Shown here: piece by piece, positions 36,946 through 47,081 of the stretch
How positions within the stretch are numbered: the first letter of the stretch is position 1
Layout: every line of letters begins with the position of its first letter
NCBI GenBank assembly: GCA_965247265.1
Contig: OZ252002.1
Location: forward strand, 1,116,001-1,180,000
Direction of reading: 5' to 3'
Source: G965247265 sp965247265
Lineage (GTDB): Bacteria; Pseudomonadota; Gammaproteobacteria; UBA4575
DNA length: 64,000 nt
Notes under the pieces: model-generated
Database searches by the model: none
Told to the model about the DNA's origin: nothing
Seen by the model: only the letters and a program-made list of their open reading frames with translations
Translations under genes and position numbers: made by a program

Positions 36946-38313
36946 TTATATTTCATCAATTCGAGCACTAAGACGCCCTTTGGCTAAGCGAATCATTATT
37001 TTTTCTCCCTTTGCTACATCCGTCGCCTCACGCAAGATTTGATCATTCTGGCTTTTGGTGACAATGGCGTATCCACGATTCAGGGTTCCAATTGGACTTA
37101 CTACATCCAACGTGCGAGACAGGGTTGCTAGCTGCTGAGTTTTCTGGTAGATCTGTGCTTGAATGATTCGTCCAAGAGTATTTTGTAAATTAGCCAGGTT
37201 AATAGTCGCGGTTTGTATATGAGCTTTAGGTGATTGGTTTTCAAATCGAGAAAGCAACTTGTTTAAAGTATTGTGCTGGAAGGAAATTTTCAGCTGCATT
37301 GCACTCAATATGCGTCTATTTAAATTAGTGAGGCTTTCATTATTTCTACTAATGATTTGCTCAGAGTGCAGAAACTTTAATTTTTGAGTTAGCCAATCAA
37401 TGGACTGATGAAAATCACTAAGTTTGTCTTGGATAAGATAAATTAAAGTGTTGCTATGTTGATCAAGCGCTTCATTGAGCTCACGCTGGTGTGGCACGAT
37501 AAGCTCAGCCGCTGCCGAAGGTGTTGCTGCACGGACATCTGCTACATAATCAGCAATTGTAAAATCAACTTCATGACCAATTCCTGTCACAAGTGGTATT
37601 TTTGATGCATAGATTGCACGCGCAACAGATTCTTCGTTGAACGACCAAAGATCTTCAATTGAGCCACCACCACGAGCCAGAATGATCACATCACAAGATT
37701 TTTGCTGGTTAATGGCTTGAATTGCATGGACAATGGAGTTTGCTGATTGATTGCCTTGAACTTGCACGGTATAGACGCGCACTTCTAACAGTGGGTATCT
37801 ACGTTTCAAAACACTGAGTATGTCACGTAAAACCGCTCCACTTACTGAAGTAATTACGCCAAGCGTTTTTGGGTAAATTGGCAATGCAAATTTATTGTTT
37901 TGGTCAAATAAACCTTCATGACTTAACTTTTGTTTTAGTGCTTCAAGTTTTCGTTGCAATAGTCCAATACCACCTTCCTCCATGTATTCAACATTAAGTT
38001 GGTATTCACCACGCGGCTCATACACTCCCACTCGTGTTCGAACAAGCACTTGCATGCCATCTTCAGGTTGGAAGAGTAATTTGCGGTTTGCATTACGAAA
38101 CATGGTGCAGCGCACCTGTGCAAATTCATCTTTAAGAGAAAAATAGATATGCCCAGAAGCAGGTCTGGCTAGATTGGAGATTTCGCCTTCTACCCAAATA
38201 AAAGGAAAGTTTTGCTGTAGTAATTCTTTAACTTCACGATTAAGTTGCTGGACAGAAAAGATATCTCTGTCTTCAATTTCAAAATTTACTGGTGAGATAT
38301 CCATTTTGGACAT
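36946..38313 (-). CDS. xseA: Exodeoxyribonuclease VII large subunit
   Basis: Nuclease subunit acting on single-stranded DNA ends. The 455-residue protein has an N-terminal OB fold (about 15-115, with WVEGEISNL and GHIYFSLKD), then the catalytic domain with GVITSVSGAVLRDI, ILARGGGSIEDLW and TGIGHEVDFTIADYVADVRAATPSAAAE split over about 140-290, and a coiled-coil region. Divergent from guaB, a common arrangement. Confidence 0.97.
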   Translation of the reverse strand: MSKMDISPVNFEIEDRDIFSVQQLNREVKELLQQNFPFIWVEGEISNLARPASGHIYFSLKDEFAQVRCTMFRNANRKLLFQPEDGMQVLVRTRVGVYEPRGEYQLNVEYMEEGGIGLLQRKLEALKQKLSHEGLFDQNNKFALPIYPKTLGVITSVSGAVLRDILSVLKRRYPLLEVRVYTVQVQGNQSANSIVHAIQAINQQKSCDVIILARGGGSIEDLWSFNEESVARAIYASKIPLVTGIGHEVDFTIADYVADVRAATPSAAAELIVPHQRELNEALDQHSNTLIYLIQDKLSDFHQSIDWLTQKLKFLHSEQIISRNNESLTNLNRRILSAMQLKISFQHNTLNKLLSRFENQSPKAHIQTATINLANLQNTLGRIIQAQIYQKTQQLATLSRTLDVVSPIGTLNRGYAIVTKSQNDQILREATDVAKGEKIMIRLAKGRLSARIDEI

Positions 38314-38364
38314 GATTTTTGATCAATTTGGAGTAGGTTGTAGTAAGTACACGCTGAAAGTAAG

Positions 38365-38393
38365 TTTACCGCGAAATAGTCAATCACTATAAT
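38365..38393 (+). promoter_or_regulatory. Sigma-70 promoter of guaB
   Basis: TTTACC at 38365-38370 and TATAAT at 38388-38393 are separated by exactly 17 bases. An ATG at 38392 overlaps the -10 box and so cannot start translation from this promoter. This supports the guaB start at 38422. Confidence 0.75.
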
Positions 38394-38421
38394 GAGCCGC
38401 CACTATGGCACAGGACCTCTT

Positions 38422-39879
38422 ATGAGAATTAAACAAGATGCGTTAACTTTTGATGATGTTTCTCTAGTTCCAGCACACTCTAGCATTTTACCGCGTGATG
38501 TGGATCTAAAGACACAACTCACGCGTGAAATATCTCTGAATATTCCTTTACTGTCATCAGCCATGGATACCGTGACCGAAGGTCACCTTGCCATTTCTAT
38601 GGCGCAAGAAGGTGGATTCGGCGTTATCCATAAAAATTTATCTATTGAGAGTCAAGCGAATGAAGTTCGTTTGGTCAAGAAGTTTGAAAGTGGTGTAATT
38701 AAAGACCCCATTTGTGTAGATCCAACAACAAGTATTGGACAGGTTCTTGAGCTTACACGCAAAAAAAATATTTCTGGTGTACCTGTAGTTTCTGGAGAGT
38801 CGTTAGTAGGCATTGTTACCAGTCGAGACTTACGTTTTGAAACGCGCAGGGATGAACCTGTTTCAAAAATTATGACACCACAAGAGCGATTAGTGACTGT
38901 AAATGAAGGAGCCAGCAAAAAAGAAATAAAACAACTTTTACATGAGCATCGAATTGAAAAAGTATTAGTTGTTAATAATGATTTTGAGTTACGTGGACTA
39001 ATAACCGTAAAAGATATTCAAAAATCGAAAGATTTCCCATATGCATGTAAAGATGAAGAAGGAAGATTATTAGTTGGTGCTGCAGTTGGTGTAGGTGAAG
39101 ACTCCACTCAACGTGTTGAAGTATTAGTTAATGCGGGTGTGGATGTACTGGTTGTGGATACCGCACATGGTCATTCGCAATCTGTTTTAGACAGCATATC
39201 CCAAATTAAAAAATCATTTCCTGATGTCCAAGTGATTGGCGGCAATATTGCAACAGGTGAAGCGGCAAAAGATTTAGTTCAAGCAGGTGCCGATGCTGTA
39301 AAAGTAGGAATTGGCCCAGGATCAATTTGCACTACAAGAATTGTTGCAGGCGTAGGTGTACCACAAATTAGCGCAGTGGATAATGTGCAAGAAGCAATTA
39401 AATCAGAAGTTCCAATTATTGCAGATGGGGGCATTCGTTATTCCGGTGACATTGCGAAGGCCATTGCAGCTGGCGCTAGCTCTATTATGATAGGTGGATT
39501 ATTTGCAGGCACTGAAGAGGCACCCGGCGAAGTTGAACTCTATCAAGGAAGATCATATAAAACGTATCGTGGGATGGGCTCACTAGCTGCAATGCGGCTT
39601 GGCTCTAGTGATCGATATTTTCAAGATGAAGAAGCAGGTGCTGAAAAATTTGTTCCAGAAGGAATTGAGGGACGTGTCCCGTACAAAGGTGCGTTGGCTA
39701 CAATCATTGAGCAGCTATTAGGTGGTTTGCGTTCGAGCATGGGCTACCTTTGTTGTGCAAATATAAATGAAATGCGCACGAAGCCAACCTTTGTAAGAAT
39801 TTCAGCAGCGGGCATGCGTGAGAGTCATGTGCATGATGTGACTATCACTAAAGAAGCACCGAATTATCACGTTGAATAG
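38422..39879 (+). CDS. guaB: Inosine-5'-monophosphate dehydrogenase
   Basis: NAD-dependent step from IMP to XMP in GTP synthesis. I start at ATG 38422, giving 485 residues beginning MRIKQDALTFDDVSLVPAHS, the standard N-terminus; the longer frame begins inside the promoter. The catalytic cysteine is C303 in GPGSICTTR. Two CBS domains occupy about residues 90-205. Active-site loops ADGGIRYSGD and YRGMGSLAAM are present. guaA follows by 47 bases, with a hairpin between. Confidence 0.98.
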   Translation: MRIKQDALTFDDVSLVPAHSSILPRDVDLKTQLTREISLNIPLLSSAMDTVTEGHLAISMAQEGGFGVIHKNLSIESQANEVRLVKKFESGVIKDPICVDPTTSIGQVLELTRKKNISGVPVVSGESLVGIVTSRDLRFETRRDEPVSKIMTPQERLVTVNEGASKKEIKQLLHEHRIEKVLVVNNDFELRGLITVKDIQKSKDFPYACKDEEGRLLVGAAVGVGEDSTQRVEVLVNAGVDVLVVDTAHGHSQSVLDSISQIKKSFPDVQVIGGNIATGEAAKDLVQAGADAVKVGIGPGSICTTRIVAGVGVPQISAVDNVQEAIKSEVPIIADGGIRYSGDIAKAIAAGASSIMIGGLFAGTEEAPGEVELYQGRSYKTYRGMGSLAAMRLGSSDRYFQDEEAGAEKFVPEGIEGRVPYKGALATIIEQLLGGLRSSMGYLCCANINEMRTKPTFVRISAAGMRESHVHDVTITKEAPNYHVE

Positions 39880-39880
39880 A

Positions 39881-39909
39881 AAGCCTAATTACTTTTACAG
39901 CTTAGGCTT
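39881..39909 (+). repeat. Hairpin between guaB and guaA
   Basis: AAGCCTAA (39881-39888) pairs with TTAGGCTT (39902-39909) across a 13-base loop. There is no T-run, so it is more likely an intercistronic stability element than a terminator. Confidence 0.45.
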
Positions 39910-39926
39910 ATCCATAGTTTTTCATA

Positions 39927-41501
39927 ATGACGGATATACACGCAGATAAAGTACTTATCTTAGATTTTGGGTCGCAATACACTCAGCTTATTGCACGACG
40001 CATTCGTGAAATTGGTACATATTGTGAAATCTTTCCATGGGATGTATCGCAAAATAAGATAAATCACTTCAATGCAAAAGGAATTGTGCTATCTGGAGGT
40101 CCAGAATCGGTCACGCTAGAAAAAACCCCTGAAGTTTCTTTATCAATATTGGAATTAGGAATTCCAGTGTTAGGTATATGCTACGGCATGCAAGCACTCG
40201 CCAAACAAATGGGTGGAGAAGTAGAAGTCTCTACAAAACGCGAATTTGGCTATGCGCAAGTTAATGTTGAAAGCTCATCCAAACTTCTATCAGGTTTTAC
40301 CGACAGTAAAAAACAAAATGGTATAGATATTTTAGATGTTTGGATGTCGCACGGTGATCGTGTTGAAAATCTGCCTGCCGGATTTAAAGTTATTGCAAGC
40401 ACTGAAAGTGCGCCCATCGCAGGTATTGCTGATGATCAGAAAAATCTTTTTGGTTTGCAATTTCATCCTGAAGTCGCACACACAAAACAAGGTAAACAAA
40501 TATTAGAACGCTTTGTAAAAAATATTTGTGGTTGTGCAACAAATTGGATTTCTGAAAATATTATTCAAGATTCCATAACATCAATAAAAGAACGTGTGGG
40601 ATCAGATAACGTTTTACTAGCCCTTTCAGGAGGTGTGGATTCTTCTGTTGTTGCAGCGCTGCTACATGAAGCTATTGGCGATCAGCTTACTTGCATATTC
40701 GTTGATACTGGCCTATTGCGTTTACATGAAGGTGATCAAGTTATGGAAACCTTTGCGCAGCACATGGGTGTGAAAGTAATTCGCGTAAATGCAGAGAAAC
40801 GTTATTTTGATGAGCTTAAAGGCGTATCAGACCCAGAGCATAAAAGAAAAATTATTGGTAACCTTTTCATTAAAATTTTTGAAGAAGAAGCAGGCAAACT
40901 CAGTAATGAGAAATGGTTAGCACAAGGAACAATTTATCCTGATGTCATCGAATCTGCAGGTGGCGATACAGGCAAGGCTCATTTAATTAAATCTCACCAC
41001 AACGTGGGTGGGTTACCTGATGACATGCAACTTGAGTTAGTCGAGCCATTGAGAGAACTTTTCAAAGATGAAGTTCGAAAAATCGGTATAGAACTTGGAT
41101 TGTCTCGCAAAATAATTGACAGGCATCCGTTTCCTGGCCCAGGTCTTGGCGTGCGAATATTAGGTGAGGTTGAAAAAGAGTATGCAGACCTTCTACGACT
41201 TGCAGACGATATATTTATTTCTGAACTTAAAAATAAAAACTTATATAACAAAGTGTCTCAAGCATTCGTAGTTTTTTTACCAGTAAAATCGGTTGGCGTG
41301 ATGGGGGATGGAAGAAAATATGATTATGTTATCGCACTTCGTGCAGTTGAGACCGTTGATTTCATGACAGCGCATTGGGCGCATCTGCCCTATGAATTCT
41401 TAGATCATGTTTCACGACGAATCATCAATGAAGTAGAGGGCATCTCAAGAGTAACTTATGATATTTCAGGTAAACCTCCTGCTACCATTGAATGGGAATA
41501 A
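39927..41501 (+). CDS. guaA: GMP synthase (glutamine-hydrolysing)
   Basis: Converts XMP to GMP using glutamine. The 524-residue protein has the class I amidotransferase domain with nucleophile C85 in GICYGMQ and the FHPEV histidine/glutamate pair, then the ATP pyrophosphatase domain with SGGVDSSVV, and a C-terminal dimerisation domain ending in the conserved PPATIEWE. It forms the classical guaBA pair. Confidence 0.98.
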   Translation: MTDIHADKVLILDFGSQYTQLIARRIREIGTYCEIFPWDVSQNKINHFNAKGIVLSGGPESVTLEKTPEVSLSILELGIPVLGICYGMQALAKQMGGEVEVSTKREFGYAQVNVESSSKLLSGFTDSKKQNGIDILDVWMSHGDRVENLPAGFKVIASTESAPIAGIADDQKNLFGLQFHPEVAHTKQGKQILERFVKNICGCATNWISENIIQDSITSIKERVGSDNVLLALSGGVDSSVVAALLHEAIGDQLTCIFVDTGLLRLHEGDQVMETFAQHMGVKVIRVNAEKRYFDELKGVSDPEHKRKIIGNLFIKIFEEEAGKLSNEKWLAQGTIYPDVIESAGGDTGKAHLIKSHHNVGGLPDDMQLELVEPLRELFKDEVRKIGIELGLSRKIIDRHPFPGPGLGVRILGEVEKEYADLLRLADDIFISELKNKNLYNKVSQAFVVFLPVKSVGVMGDGRKYDYVIALRAVETVDFMTAHWAHLPYEFLDHVSRRIINEVEGISRVTYDISGKPPATIEWE

Positions 41502-41545
41502 TCATTATCTAATTATTCTCATAGCATTACGAAATAAGCTGCAAC

Positions 41546-41995
41546 GTGTCTGCCGACGAGCATTGGATGTATGAAGCCTTAAAGCAGGCTCATTATGCGG
41601 TTTCACAACAAGAGGTTCCCGTAGGAGCAGTCGTTGTATATAAAAATGAGGTAATTGGAAAAGGCTGGAATCAACCAATTCTTAACAATGATTCATCTGC
41701 TCATGCAGAAATTGTAGCGTTACGCGATGCTGCAAATTCAGTTCGCAACTATCGATTAAAAAATACAACACTCTATGTGACACTGGAACCTTGCGTTATG
41801 TGCGTAGGAGCCATGCTACATGCGCGCATAGAAAGATTAGTGTTTGGTGCATTTGATCCAAAAACAGGTGCGGCAGGCACGGTATTTAACTTATTGTCAG
41901 ATGATAAGCATAACCACAGCATTGAATGTGCAGGTGGTGTCTTAGAAGATGAATGTGCAGAGATACTACAGGCGTTTTTTAAATCGCGACGATAA
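41546..41995 (+). CDS. tadA: tRNA-specific adenosine deaminase TadA
   Basis: Deaminates A34 to inosine in tRNA-Arg(ACG). The 149-residue protein has the zinc deaminase site H53-A-E55 and PCVMC with C83 and C86. The start is GTG at 41546. It follows guaA and precedes the convergent mltF gene, the usual neighbourhood. Confidence 0.96.
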   Translation: MSADEHWMYEALKQAHYAVSQQEVPVGAVVVYKNEVIGKGWNQPILNNDSSAHAEIVALRDAANSVRNYRLKNTTLYVTLEPCVMCVGAMLHARIERLVFGAFDPKTGAAGTVFNLLSDDKHNHSIECAGGVLEDECAEILQAFFKSRR

Positions 41996-42015
41996 TTTTT
42001 ACAAGGATTTATTAT

Positions 42016-43425
42016 TTAGTGGTAGTGAAGATTTTGAGCAAGTAATTGAGAAAATTCACCTTTGTTTTCTAGCCAGATAAGCAGATCTAGATAATTGCGA
42101 ATATTTTGCACATAGGTAACGGGCTCCTGGCCGCGTGCATAGCCAAAACGTGTTTTTGCATACCACTTTTTTTGGCTCAGCAAAGGTAAATGTTTTCTAA
42201 CGTCTAACCAAAGGTCAGGGTTATCGCCGGCACGTTGAGTGAGTACGCGAGCATCTTCCAAATGCCCAAAGCCAATGTTATAGGCTGCTAATGCAAGCCA
42301 AGTGCGGTCAGGCTCAGCAATTCTTGCCGGAATTTTTTTATGCATCGTCATGAAATATTTCGTTCCACCCAATACGCTATTTAGAGGATCAATGCGATTG
42401 TTAATCTTCAATTGCTTGGCAGTATCATTAGTTAGCATCATTAAGCCTTTCACCCCAGTTGGTGATACGGCATTCGATTTCCACAATGATTCCTGATAGC
42501 TTACAGCAGCAATAAAACGCCAATCCATATCGTATTCAACCGCAGCATGCTTAAATAAGTTTTCATATTTCGGAAGACGTTTTTTTACATTCTTTAAAAA
42601 TGTATGGCTATCTGCTGGAGAGATGTCTTCAATATGTCCAAAATACTTTTCTTTAAGCAGAGTTAGTGTGCCGTCAGTTTCTAGTTTTGTGAAAAATTTA
42701 TTTGCGGCATTTTTTAGAGAGGTGTCCTCTGATTTTTGGAATGCCCAAGCCATAGGCTGTTTAGGGCCCAAATTAAATCCAACACGGAGAATAGGAAAAT
42801 AGCGGCGATTAATTGCCAGCTCATCTGAATCAACAATGGTGTGCTCAATTGAACCATTAGAGACTTGGTTAAGGAGCTCTTCTGAGCTGAGGTCTGGGTA
42901 CTCCTTCCAGTCCAGTTCTGGGAAGAACTCTTTATGATCAGCTAACATTTGGGCATGTGCGCTGCCCTTTATAACCGCAATTCGCTTATTTTTAAGATCT
43001 TCTATGGATTTGGGCTTTTGCAAACCACCTTGGTAGGCAACTTGTGCAAAAATTTCATGGTACTCCCTGCCGAAATCGATATAGGCTTCACGCTGCTTAG
43101 TTCGAGTGATGCCCGCAGCTCCAATGTGAGCATTTCCGCTTACAATTTCTGGAAGTATTCGGTTAAATTCATTCTCAACGACAATTTTTAAATCTACACC
43201 TAGATATTTTGCAAATTGTTTAGCGAGTTCATATTCAAAACCTGTTGGACCATCATGACTAATGTAATAGGTAGTGGGACTGTTTCGTGTAACAACGATT
43301 AACTCTCCATTGCGCTTAATTTTCTGTACAAGGGAAGCTGGAAAATGATGATATGCCGTAGTGGCTGTAACCACTATTGCAATTGCCAATACACTAAATT
43401 GAACCTTATTAAATATAGGTTTCAT
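42016..43425 (-). CDS. mltF: Membrane-bound lytic murein transglycosylase F
   Basis: Periplasmic enzyme that cleaves peptidoglycan to anhydro-muropeptides. The 469-residue protein begins with a membrane/signal segment (about 8-25), followed by a family 3 solute-binding-like domain (about 35-265) and an SLT lytic domain (about 285-440) with catalytic E312 in SYQESLWKSNAV and the AAYNIGFGH motif. In many relatives purL is next to it; here a 780-base gene-free region lies upstream. Confidence 0.95.
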   Translation of the reverse strand: MKPIFNKVQFSVLAIAIVVTATTAYHHFPASLVQKIKRNGELIVVTRNSPTTYYISHDGPTGFEYELAKQFAKYLGVDLKIVVENEFNRILPEIVSGNAHIGAAGITRTKQREAYIDFGREYHEIFAQVAYQGGLQKPKSIEDLKNKRIAVIKGSAHAQMLADHKEFFPELDWKEYPDLSSEELLNQVSNGSIEHTIVDSDELAINRRYFPILRVGFNLGPKQPMAWAFQKSEDTSLKNAANKFFTKLETDGTLTLLKEKYFGHIEDISPADSHTFLKNVKKRLPKYENLFKHAAVEYDMDWRFIAAVSYQESLWKSNAVSPTGVKGLMMLTNDTAKQLKINNRIDPLNSVLGGTKYFMTMHKKIPARIAEPDRTWLALAAYNIGFGHLEDARVLTQRAGDNPDLWLDVRKHLPLLSQKKWYAKTRFGYARGQEPVTYVQNIRNYLDLLIWLENKGEFSQLLAQNLHYH

Positions 43426-44205
43426 ATTTGCAGCCTACAGGTAATGTTACTGTAAATTTTTTTATAAACGGCTACTAGCCGTAGTTCTCTCTCAATCTGA
43501 ATAATATTAATCCACAACTAATTAGACTGTGAATTACTTTACAAGTTTGCAGTATTTAACACTAAAAGTTTAGTAAAAAACATTTATAAGCTAATTAGTT
43601 TTATTACAAAATTAAAATAAAACTAAGATAGCAAAACATATATATTTATAGTGGTTAATGAGGCAAATCTTATAACTATTTATTCTCTCTTGCTTTTTTG
43701 TTAATGCTATAAAGTTTGCTTTAAGTTTAGATGGAAATACATTTTTCAAACGGTGTATATTTATGTATACAATACGTATTAATTTTAAAATATGTTTGTA
43801 GTACTTATTGCATAGCTATAATTAGAATCAACCAAAAAGTAATGAAAATAAAAGTATAAGGTTTATTTAAATCTGGCTTTTGAGAGACAATAATTTGTTA
43901 TGTAAGTCTTTAATTCAGCTTAGTATTAATTATTAATAATTCGCAGCAAATTATGCAGACGTTATAAAAATTAACATTTACCTGCATTTACAATTAAATT
44001 CCAAACTCTCTGCTAAATACAACTTTAGAATAGACGGCATATTGGATGTGAGAGAATTATTTATAAAGTCATGTAATACATCGGTATTTTAAATTTTATT
44101 TTATAAATAGTGTGTAAATAGTTGTAAAAGAACAGAAATATATGTGCAGACCAAGAAAAATAGGGGTATATTTCCATCAAAGAAATAAGGGAGTATGGGA
44201 GTAAC
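43426..44205. other. AT-rich intergenic region without a recognisable gene
   Basis: Neither strand shows a convincing gene in these 780 bases. A 15-base perfect palindrome ACGGCTACTAGCCGT lies at 43468-43482, close to the mltF start. A TTTGTA (43795-43800) and TATAAT (43817-43822) pair with a 16-base spacer is a possible promoter about 380 bases before the next gene. A GGGAGTATGGGAGT run just before 44206 provides a ribosome binding site. Confidence 0.5.
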
Positions 44206-46133
44206 ATGTCTACTCGCGCAGATGGGGTCTATTTAAAAAAAGATCTCTTGCAGCTAAAAAAAGAAACTCAGCGAGAAACAAACAAAATAACGCCGCTACA
44301 TACGGACGTTACGAGAGAAGTTTTAAACAAACAGTCTAACCATCAAGCTACTGAGCTAACTTCTGTAATTCAGCAAACCTATGAGGTTGGCGACTTACTC
44401 GTTTCGTACCTCGAACAAATTGGTGTTGAATACGTGTTTGGTATTCCGGGGGGCAATTGAACCACTTTATTATGCACTTGCAAGAAGTGAGCGCCGAGGT
44501 GGGGTGAGGCCAGTTGTTGCGCGTCATGAAACAGGTGCTGCATTCATGGCGGATGGTTATACACGTAACAGTGGGCACTTAGGTGTCTGTTGTGCAACGG
44601 CAGGGCCAGGTGCAACTAATCTGCTAACAGGTGTTGCTTCAGCGTATGACAATCATTCACCACTACTCGTTATTACGGCTCAAACTGCATTAGAAAATTT
44701 TGGACGCAATGCCGCGCAAGAATCTGCTGACACAGGAATAAATACGGTAGCGATGTTTGAGCACTGTACTCATTACAGTACGCTAGTGTCACATGTTAAT
44801 CAGTTTGAACAGAAATTATAGCCTCTGCAATCATGACAGCGTTTAGGTCGCCAATGGGTCCGGCACACTTAAGTATTCCACTTGATGTATTCAGAAGTTC
44901 TAGCCCAGTGAAAACTCCATCTTATGACCTGGTGAGCTTACTTTGGCAACCAAGTCCAATTGATGTTGATAGTTTGGATATCTTGTGTCGAGAGCTTTCA
45001 TCATCTAAGAAAACTGTCTTTATTGTGGGTGAGAGTTGTTCACAAGGGATAGGTTCTATTTTAAATGTGGCACTAAAATTTGATGCAAAAATTGTAACTA
45101 CACCGCATGCAAAAGGTCTTGTGAGCCCATATCATCCACTATTTCGCGGTGTACTTGGATTCGCAGGACATGAAAGCGCGGTTAATTCTATAGATGCAGA
45201 AGTTGATACGATTGTTGCTATTGGTACAACACTGAGTGAAACAGCTAGTAATACTTGGGACCAAAAAATCTTGAACCAAAGACTAATTCATGTTGATTCA
45301 TCAGAAGATAATTTAATGCACTCACCAATGGCACGACTCCATGTGCGAGGCGACATAGCAAAAATCTTTGAGCACATTGAAAGCCAATTTGAAATTAATA
45401 ATATAAGTTCATCCAGAAATCGTTTAAGTAAATCAAATGGCAATTCGAAACAGAATTCTAATGGGAAAGATAACGCATTAAATCGTTATTTTGAGTTAAA
45501 AGATGAAAGCAAATGTTTAGATAATTCATCGCCAATTAAACCGCAACGGCTCATGCAGTTACTGCCGGAAATTTTTCCACCTGAGACTAAATTCTTGTGC
45601 GACTCAGGAAATAGCATGGCATGGTCTATACATTATCTACATCCTTATGATAGGAGAGTATCAGGTAAGCGAGACGAGCCTGGTGGTTTATTTTGGACAT
45701 GTCTTGAGTTTGGCTCAATGGGTTGGGCTATTGGTTCTTCTGTAGGCACATCATTATCCAATAGAAAAAATCCAGTTGCGTGCTTGACTGGGGATGGCGC
45801 AATGTTGATGTATGGCGGGGAAGTATCTGTCGCATTGCAAGAAAAGCTGCCAGTGGTATTTATAATATTGAATGACTCCGAATATGGCATGGTCAAAATC
45901 TAGGACATGCAGAATCAATAGGGTACGAATTACCTGAAATCGATTTTGTAATGTATGCAAAGTCTATGGGTATCACTTCACGACTGATTGTTGCCGAAGA
46001 GGATTTAAAGAGTTTAAATATTAAAGAGCTTGTTACAAATGGCCCAGTTATACTAGATATCCGTATTGATAAAACAGAAGTACCACCCATGGATAGTCGG
46101 CTTAAAGCATTGGGAACGTTGGACGAGCACTAA
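44206..46133 (+). pseudogene. Acetolactate-synthase-like ThDP enzyme, broken by three frameshifts
   Basis: Four fragments in three frames together make one ThDP-dependent enzyme of the acetolactate synthase family. The order is complete: FGIPGG, the catalytic-glutamate segment ARHETGAAFMADGYTR, ATAGPGATNLLTG, the central domain with VRGDIAKIF, and the ThDP loop GDGAMLMYGGE...LNDSEYG. Breaks lie at the G6 run 44448-44453 (one G too many or two too few; FGIPGGAIEP is expected), the A run 44813-44815 (one A short, giving QKIIASAIMTAF) and the A run 45895-45898 (one A short, giving VKNLGHAESIG). An N-terminal extension of about 60 residues is unusual. It heads a four-gene cassette. Confidence 0.85.
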
Positions 46134-46151
46134 ACTATTATCTTTAATCTA

Positions 46152-46178
46152 TTGTGTCGACATACAATATTGACACAA
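46152..46178. repeat. Inverted repeat between the ThDP gene and the first citrate-synthase-like gene
   Basis: TTGTGTC (46152-46158) and GACACAA (46172-46178) form an inverted repeat overlapping a TTGACA hexamer (46170-46175). A second repeat, GCTATG/CATAGC, spans 46206-46229 just before the next start codon. I see no matching -10 box. Confidence 0.35.
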
Positions 46179-46239
46179 GTGATACAGCATAAGCTTTTGG
46201 CGTAAGCTATGTATATGAACAAACATAGCATTTCTATTC

Positions 46240-47064
46240 ATGTCATCTGAAGAAGACAAGCAAGAAGTCATACATTCCAAAATTTGGAATGAAGAACCCG
46301 AACCTGACAATCCGTTTGCTGCAAAAAAATGTTTCTGTGCGGGATATGACGTCTATGGAGATCTGCTAGGCAAAGCAAGTTGGGCAGAGTATTTGTATCT
46401 TCTTTTTAAATTAGAAAAACCCACGGATAAACAAGCAAAATTACTTGAGGCCATTGCAATAATAATTGCAAATCCTGGAATACGAGATCACAGCGTACGT
46501 GCAGCGATGAATGCAGGTGTAGGCGGTTCAACTTCGGCGTTGGCATTAATGGCAGCACTGGCAGTAAGTGCAGGGCAATACAGCGGTGCGCGCGAAGTAT
46601 ACTTAACAATGAAAATTTGGGACGAATGTAATCATGATATAAATAAATGGGAAGATAGAATAGAAAACCCACCCATTGAAGAACGCGCTGATGTGTGGAT
46701 GCCTATTGAGCATACTCCAGGGTTTGATCCGCATGGTGTGAGTTGTCCTAAGCCAGTTAGACAATCGTTAAAGTACTTATGTTCAATCGCTGGTACAGAT
46801 TCCAACATGTATTGGCTCAATGAAAACAGAAAGTCTTTAGAGCATTTATCAGCGACTCCAATATCTTTTACAGGTGTAGTGGCTGCAGCGTTTACTGATT
46901 TAGATTTAAATGCTGATCAAGGGGAAATGCTATTTCTCTTACTTCGATTGCCTGGCGCTGCAGCACATGCATTAGAGCAAAAAAGAAAAGGTGTAGGTAA
47001 ATTTCCATTTTTTATTGATGGCTTGCATCTTGAGAATGATCCTGGTCCAGTAAAACAAGATTGA
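46240..47064 (+). CDS. Citrate-synthase-like protein, first of a pair
   Basis: A 274-residue protein resembling the small citrate synthase/citryl-CoA lyase fold. The helical N-terminal half with ASWAEYLYLLFKLEKPT and the glycine-rich GVGGSTSALALMAAL segment fit. The usual GFGHPIHK-type active-site loop is replaced by HTPGFDPHGVS, and the later conserved Asp region reads ISFTGVVAAAF without the aspartate. It may therefore have altered or no citrate-synthase activity, or depend on its partner. The next gene begins at its stop codon, implying coupled expression. The reaction is unknown. Confidence 0.65.
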   Translation: MSSEEDKQEVIHSKIWNEEPEPDNPFAAKKCFCAGYDVYGDLLGKASWAEYLYLLFKLEKPTDKQAKLLEAIAIIIANPGIRDHSVRAAMNAGVGGSTSALALMAALAVSAGQYSGAREVYLTMKIWDECNHDINKWEDRIENPPIEERADVWMPIEHTPGFDPHGVSCPKPVRQSLKYLCSIAGTDSNMYWLNENRKSLEHLSATPISFTGVVAAAFTDLDLNADQGEMLFLLLRLPGAAAHALEQKRKGVGKFPFFIDGLHLENDPGPVKQD

Positions 47065-47081
47065 ATTATTTAAAATTTTAT

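Noticed and set aside
38392..38421. Start of guaB at ATG 38392
   Set aside because: This ATG overlaps the -10 box of a well-formed promoter, and the family N-terminus starts at 38422.
44206..46133. Programmed ribosomal frameshifting to make an intact ThDP enzyme
   Set aside because: Three separate shifts would be needed, which is not seen in any known gene of this family; indels at homopolymers are simpler.
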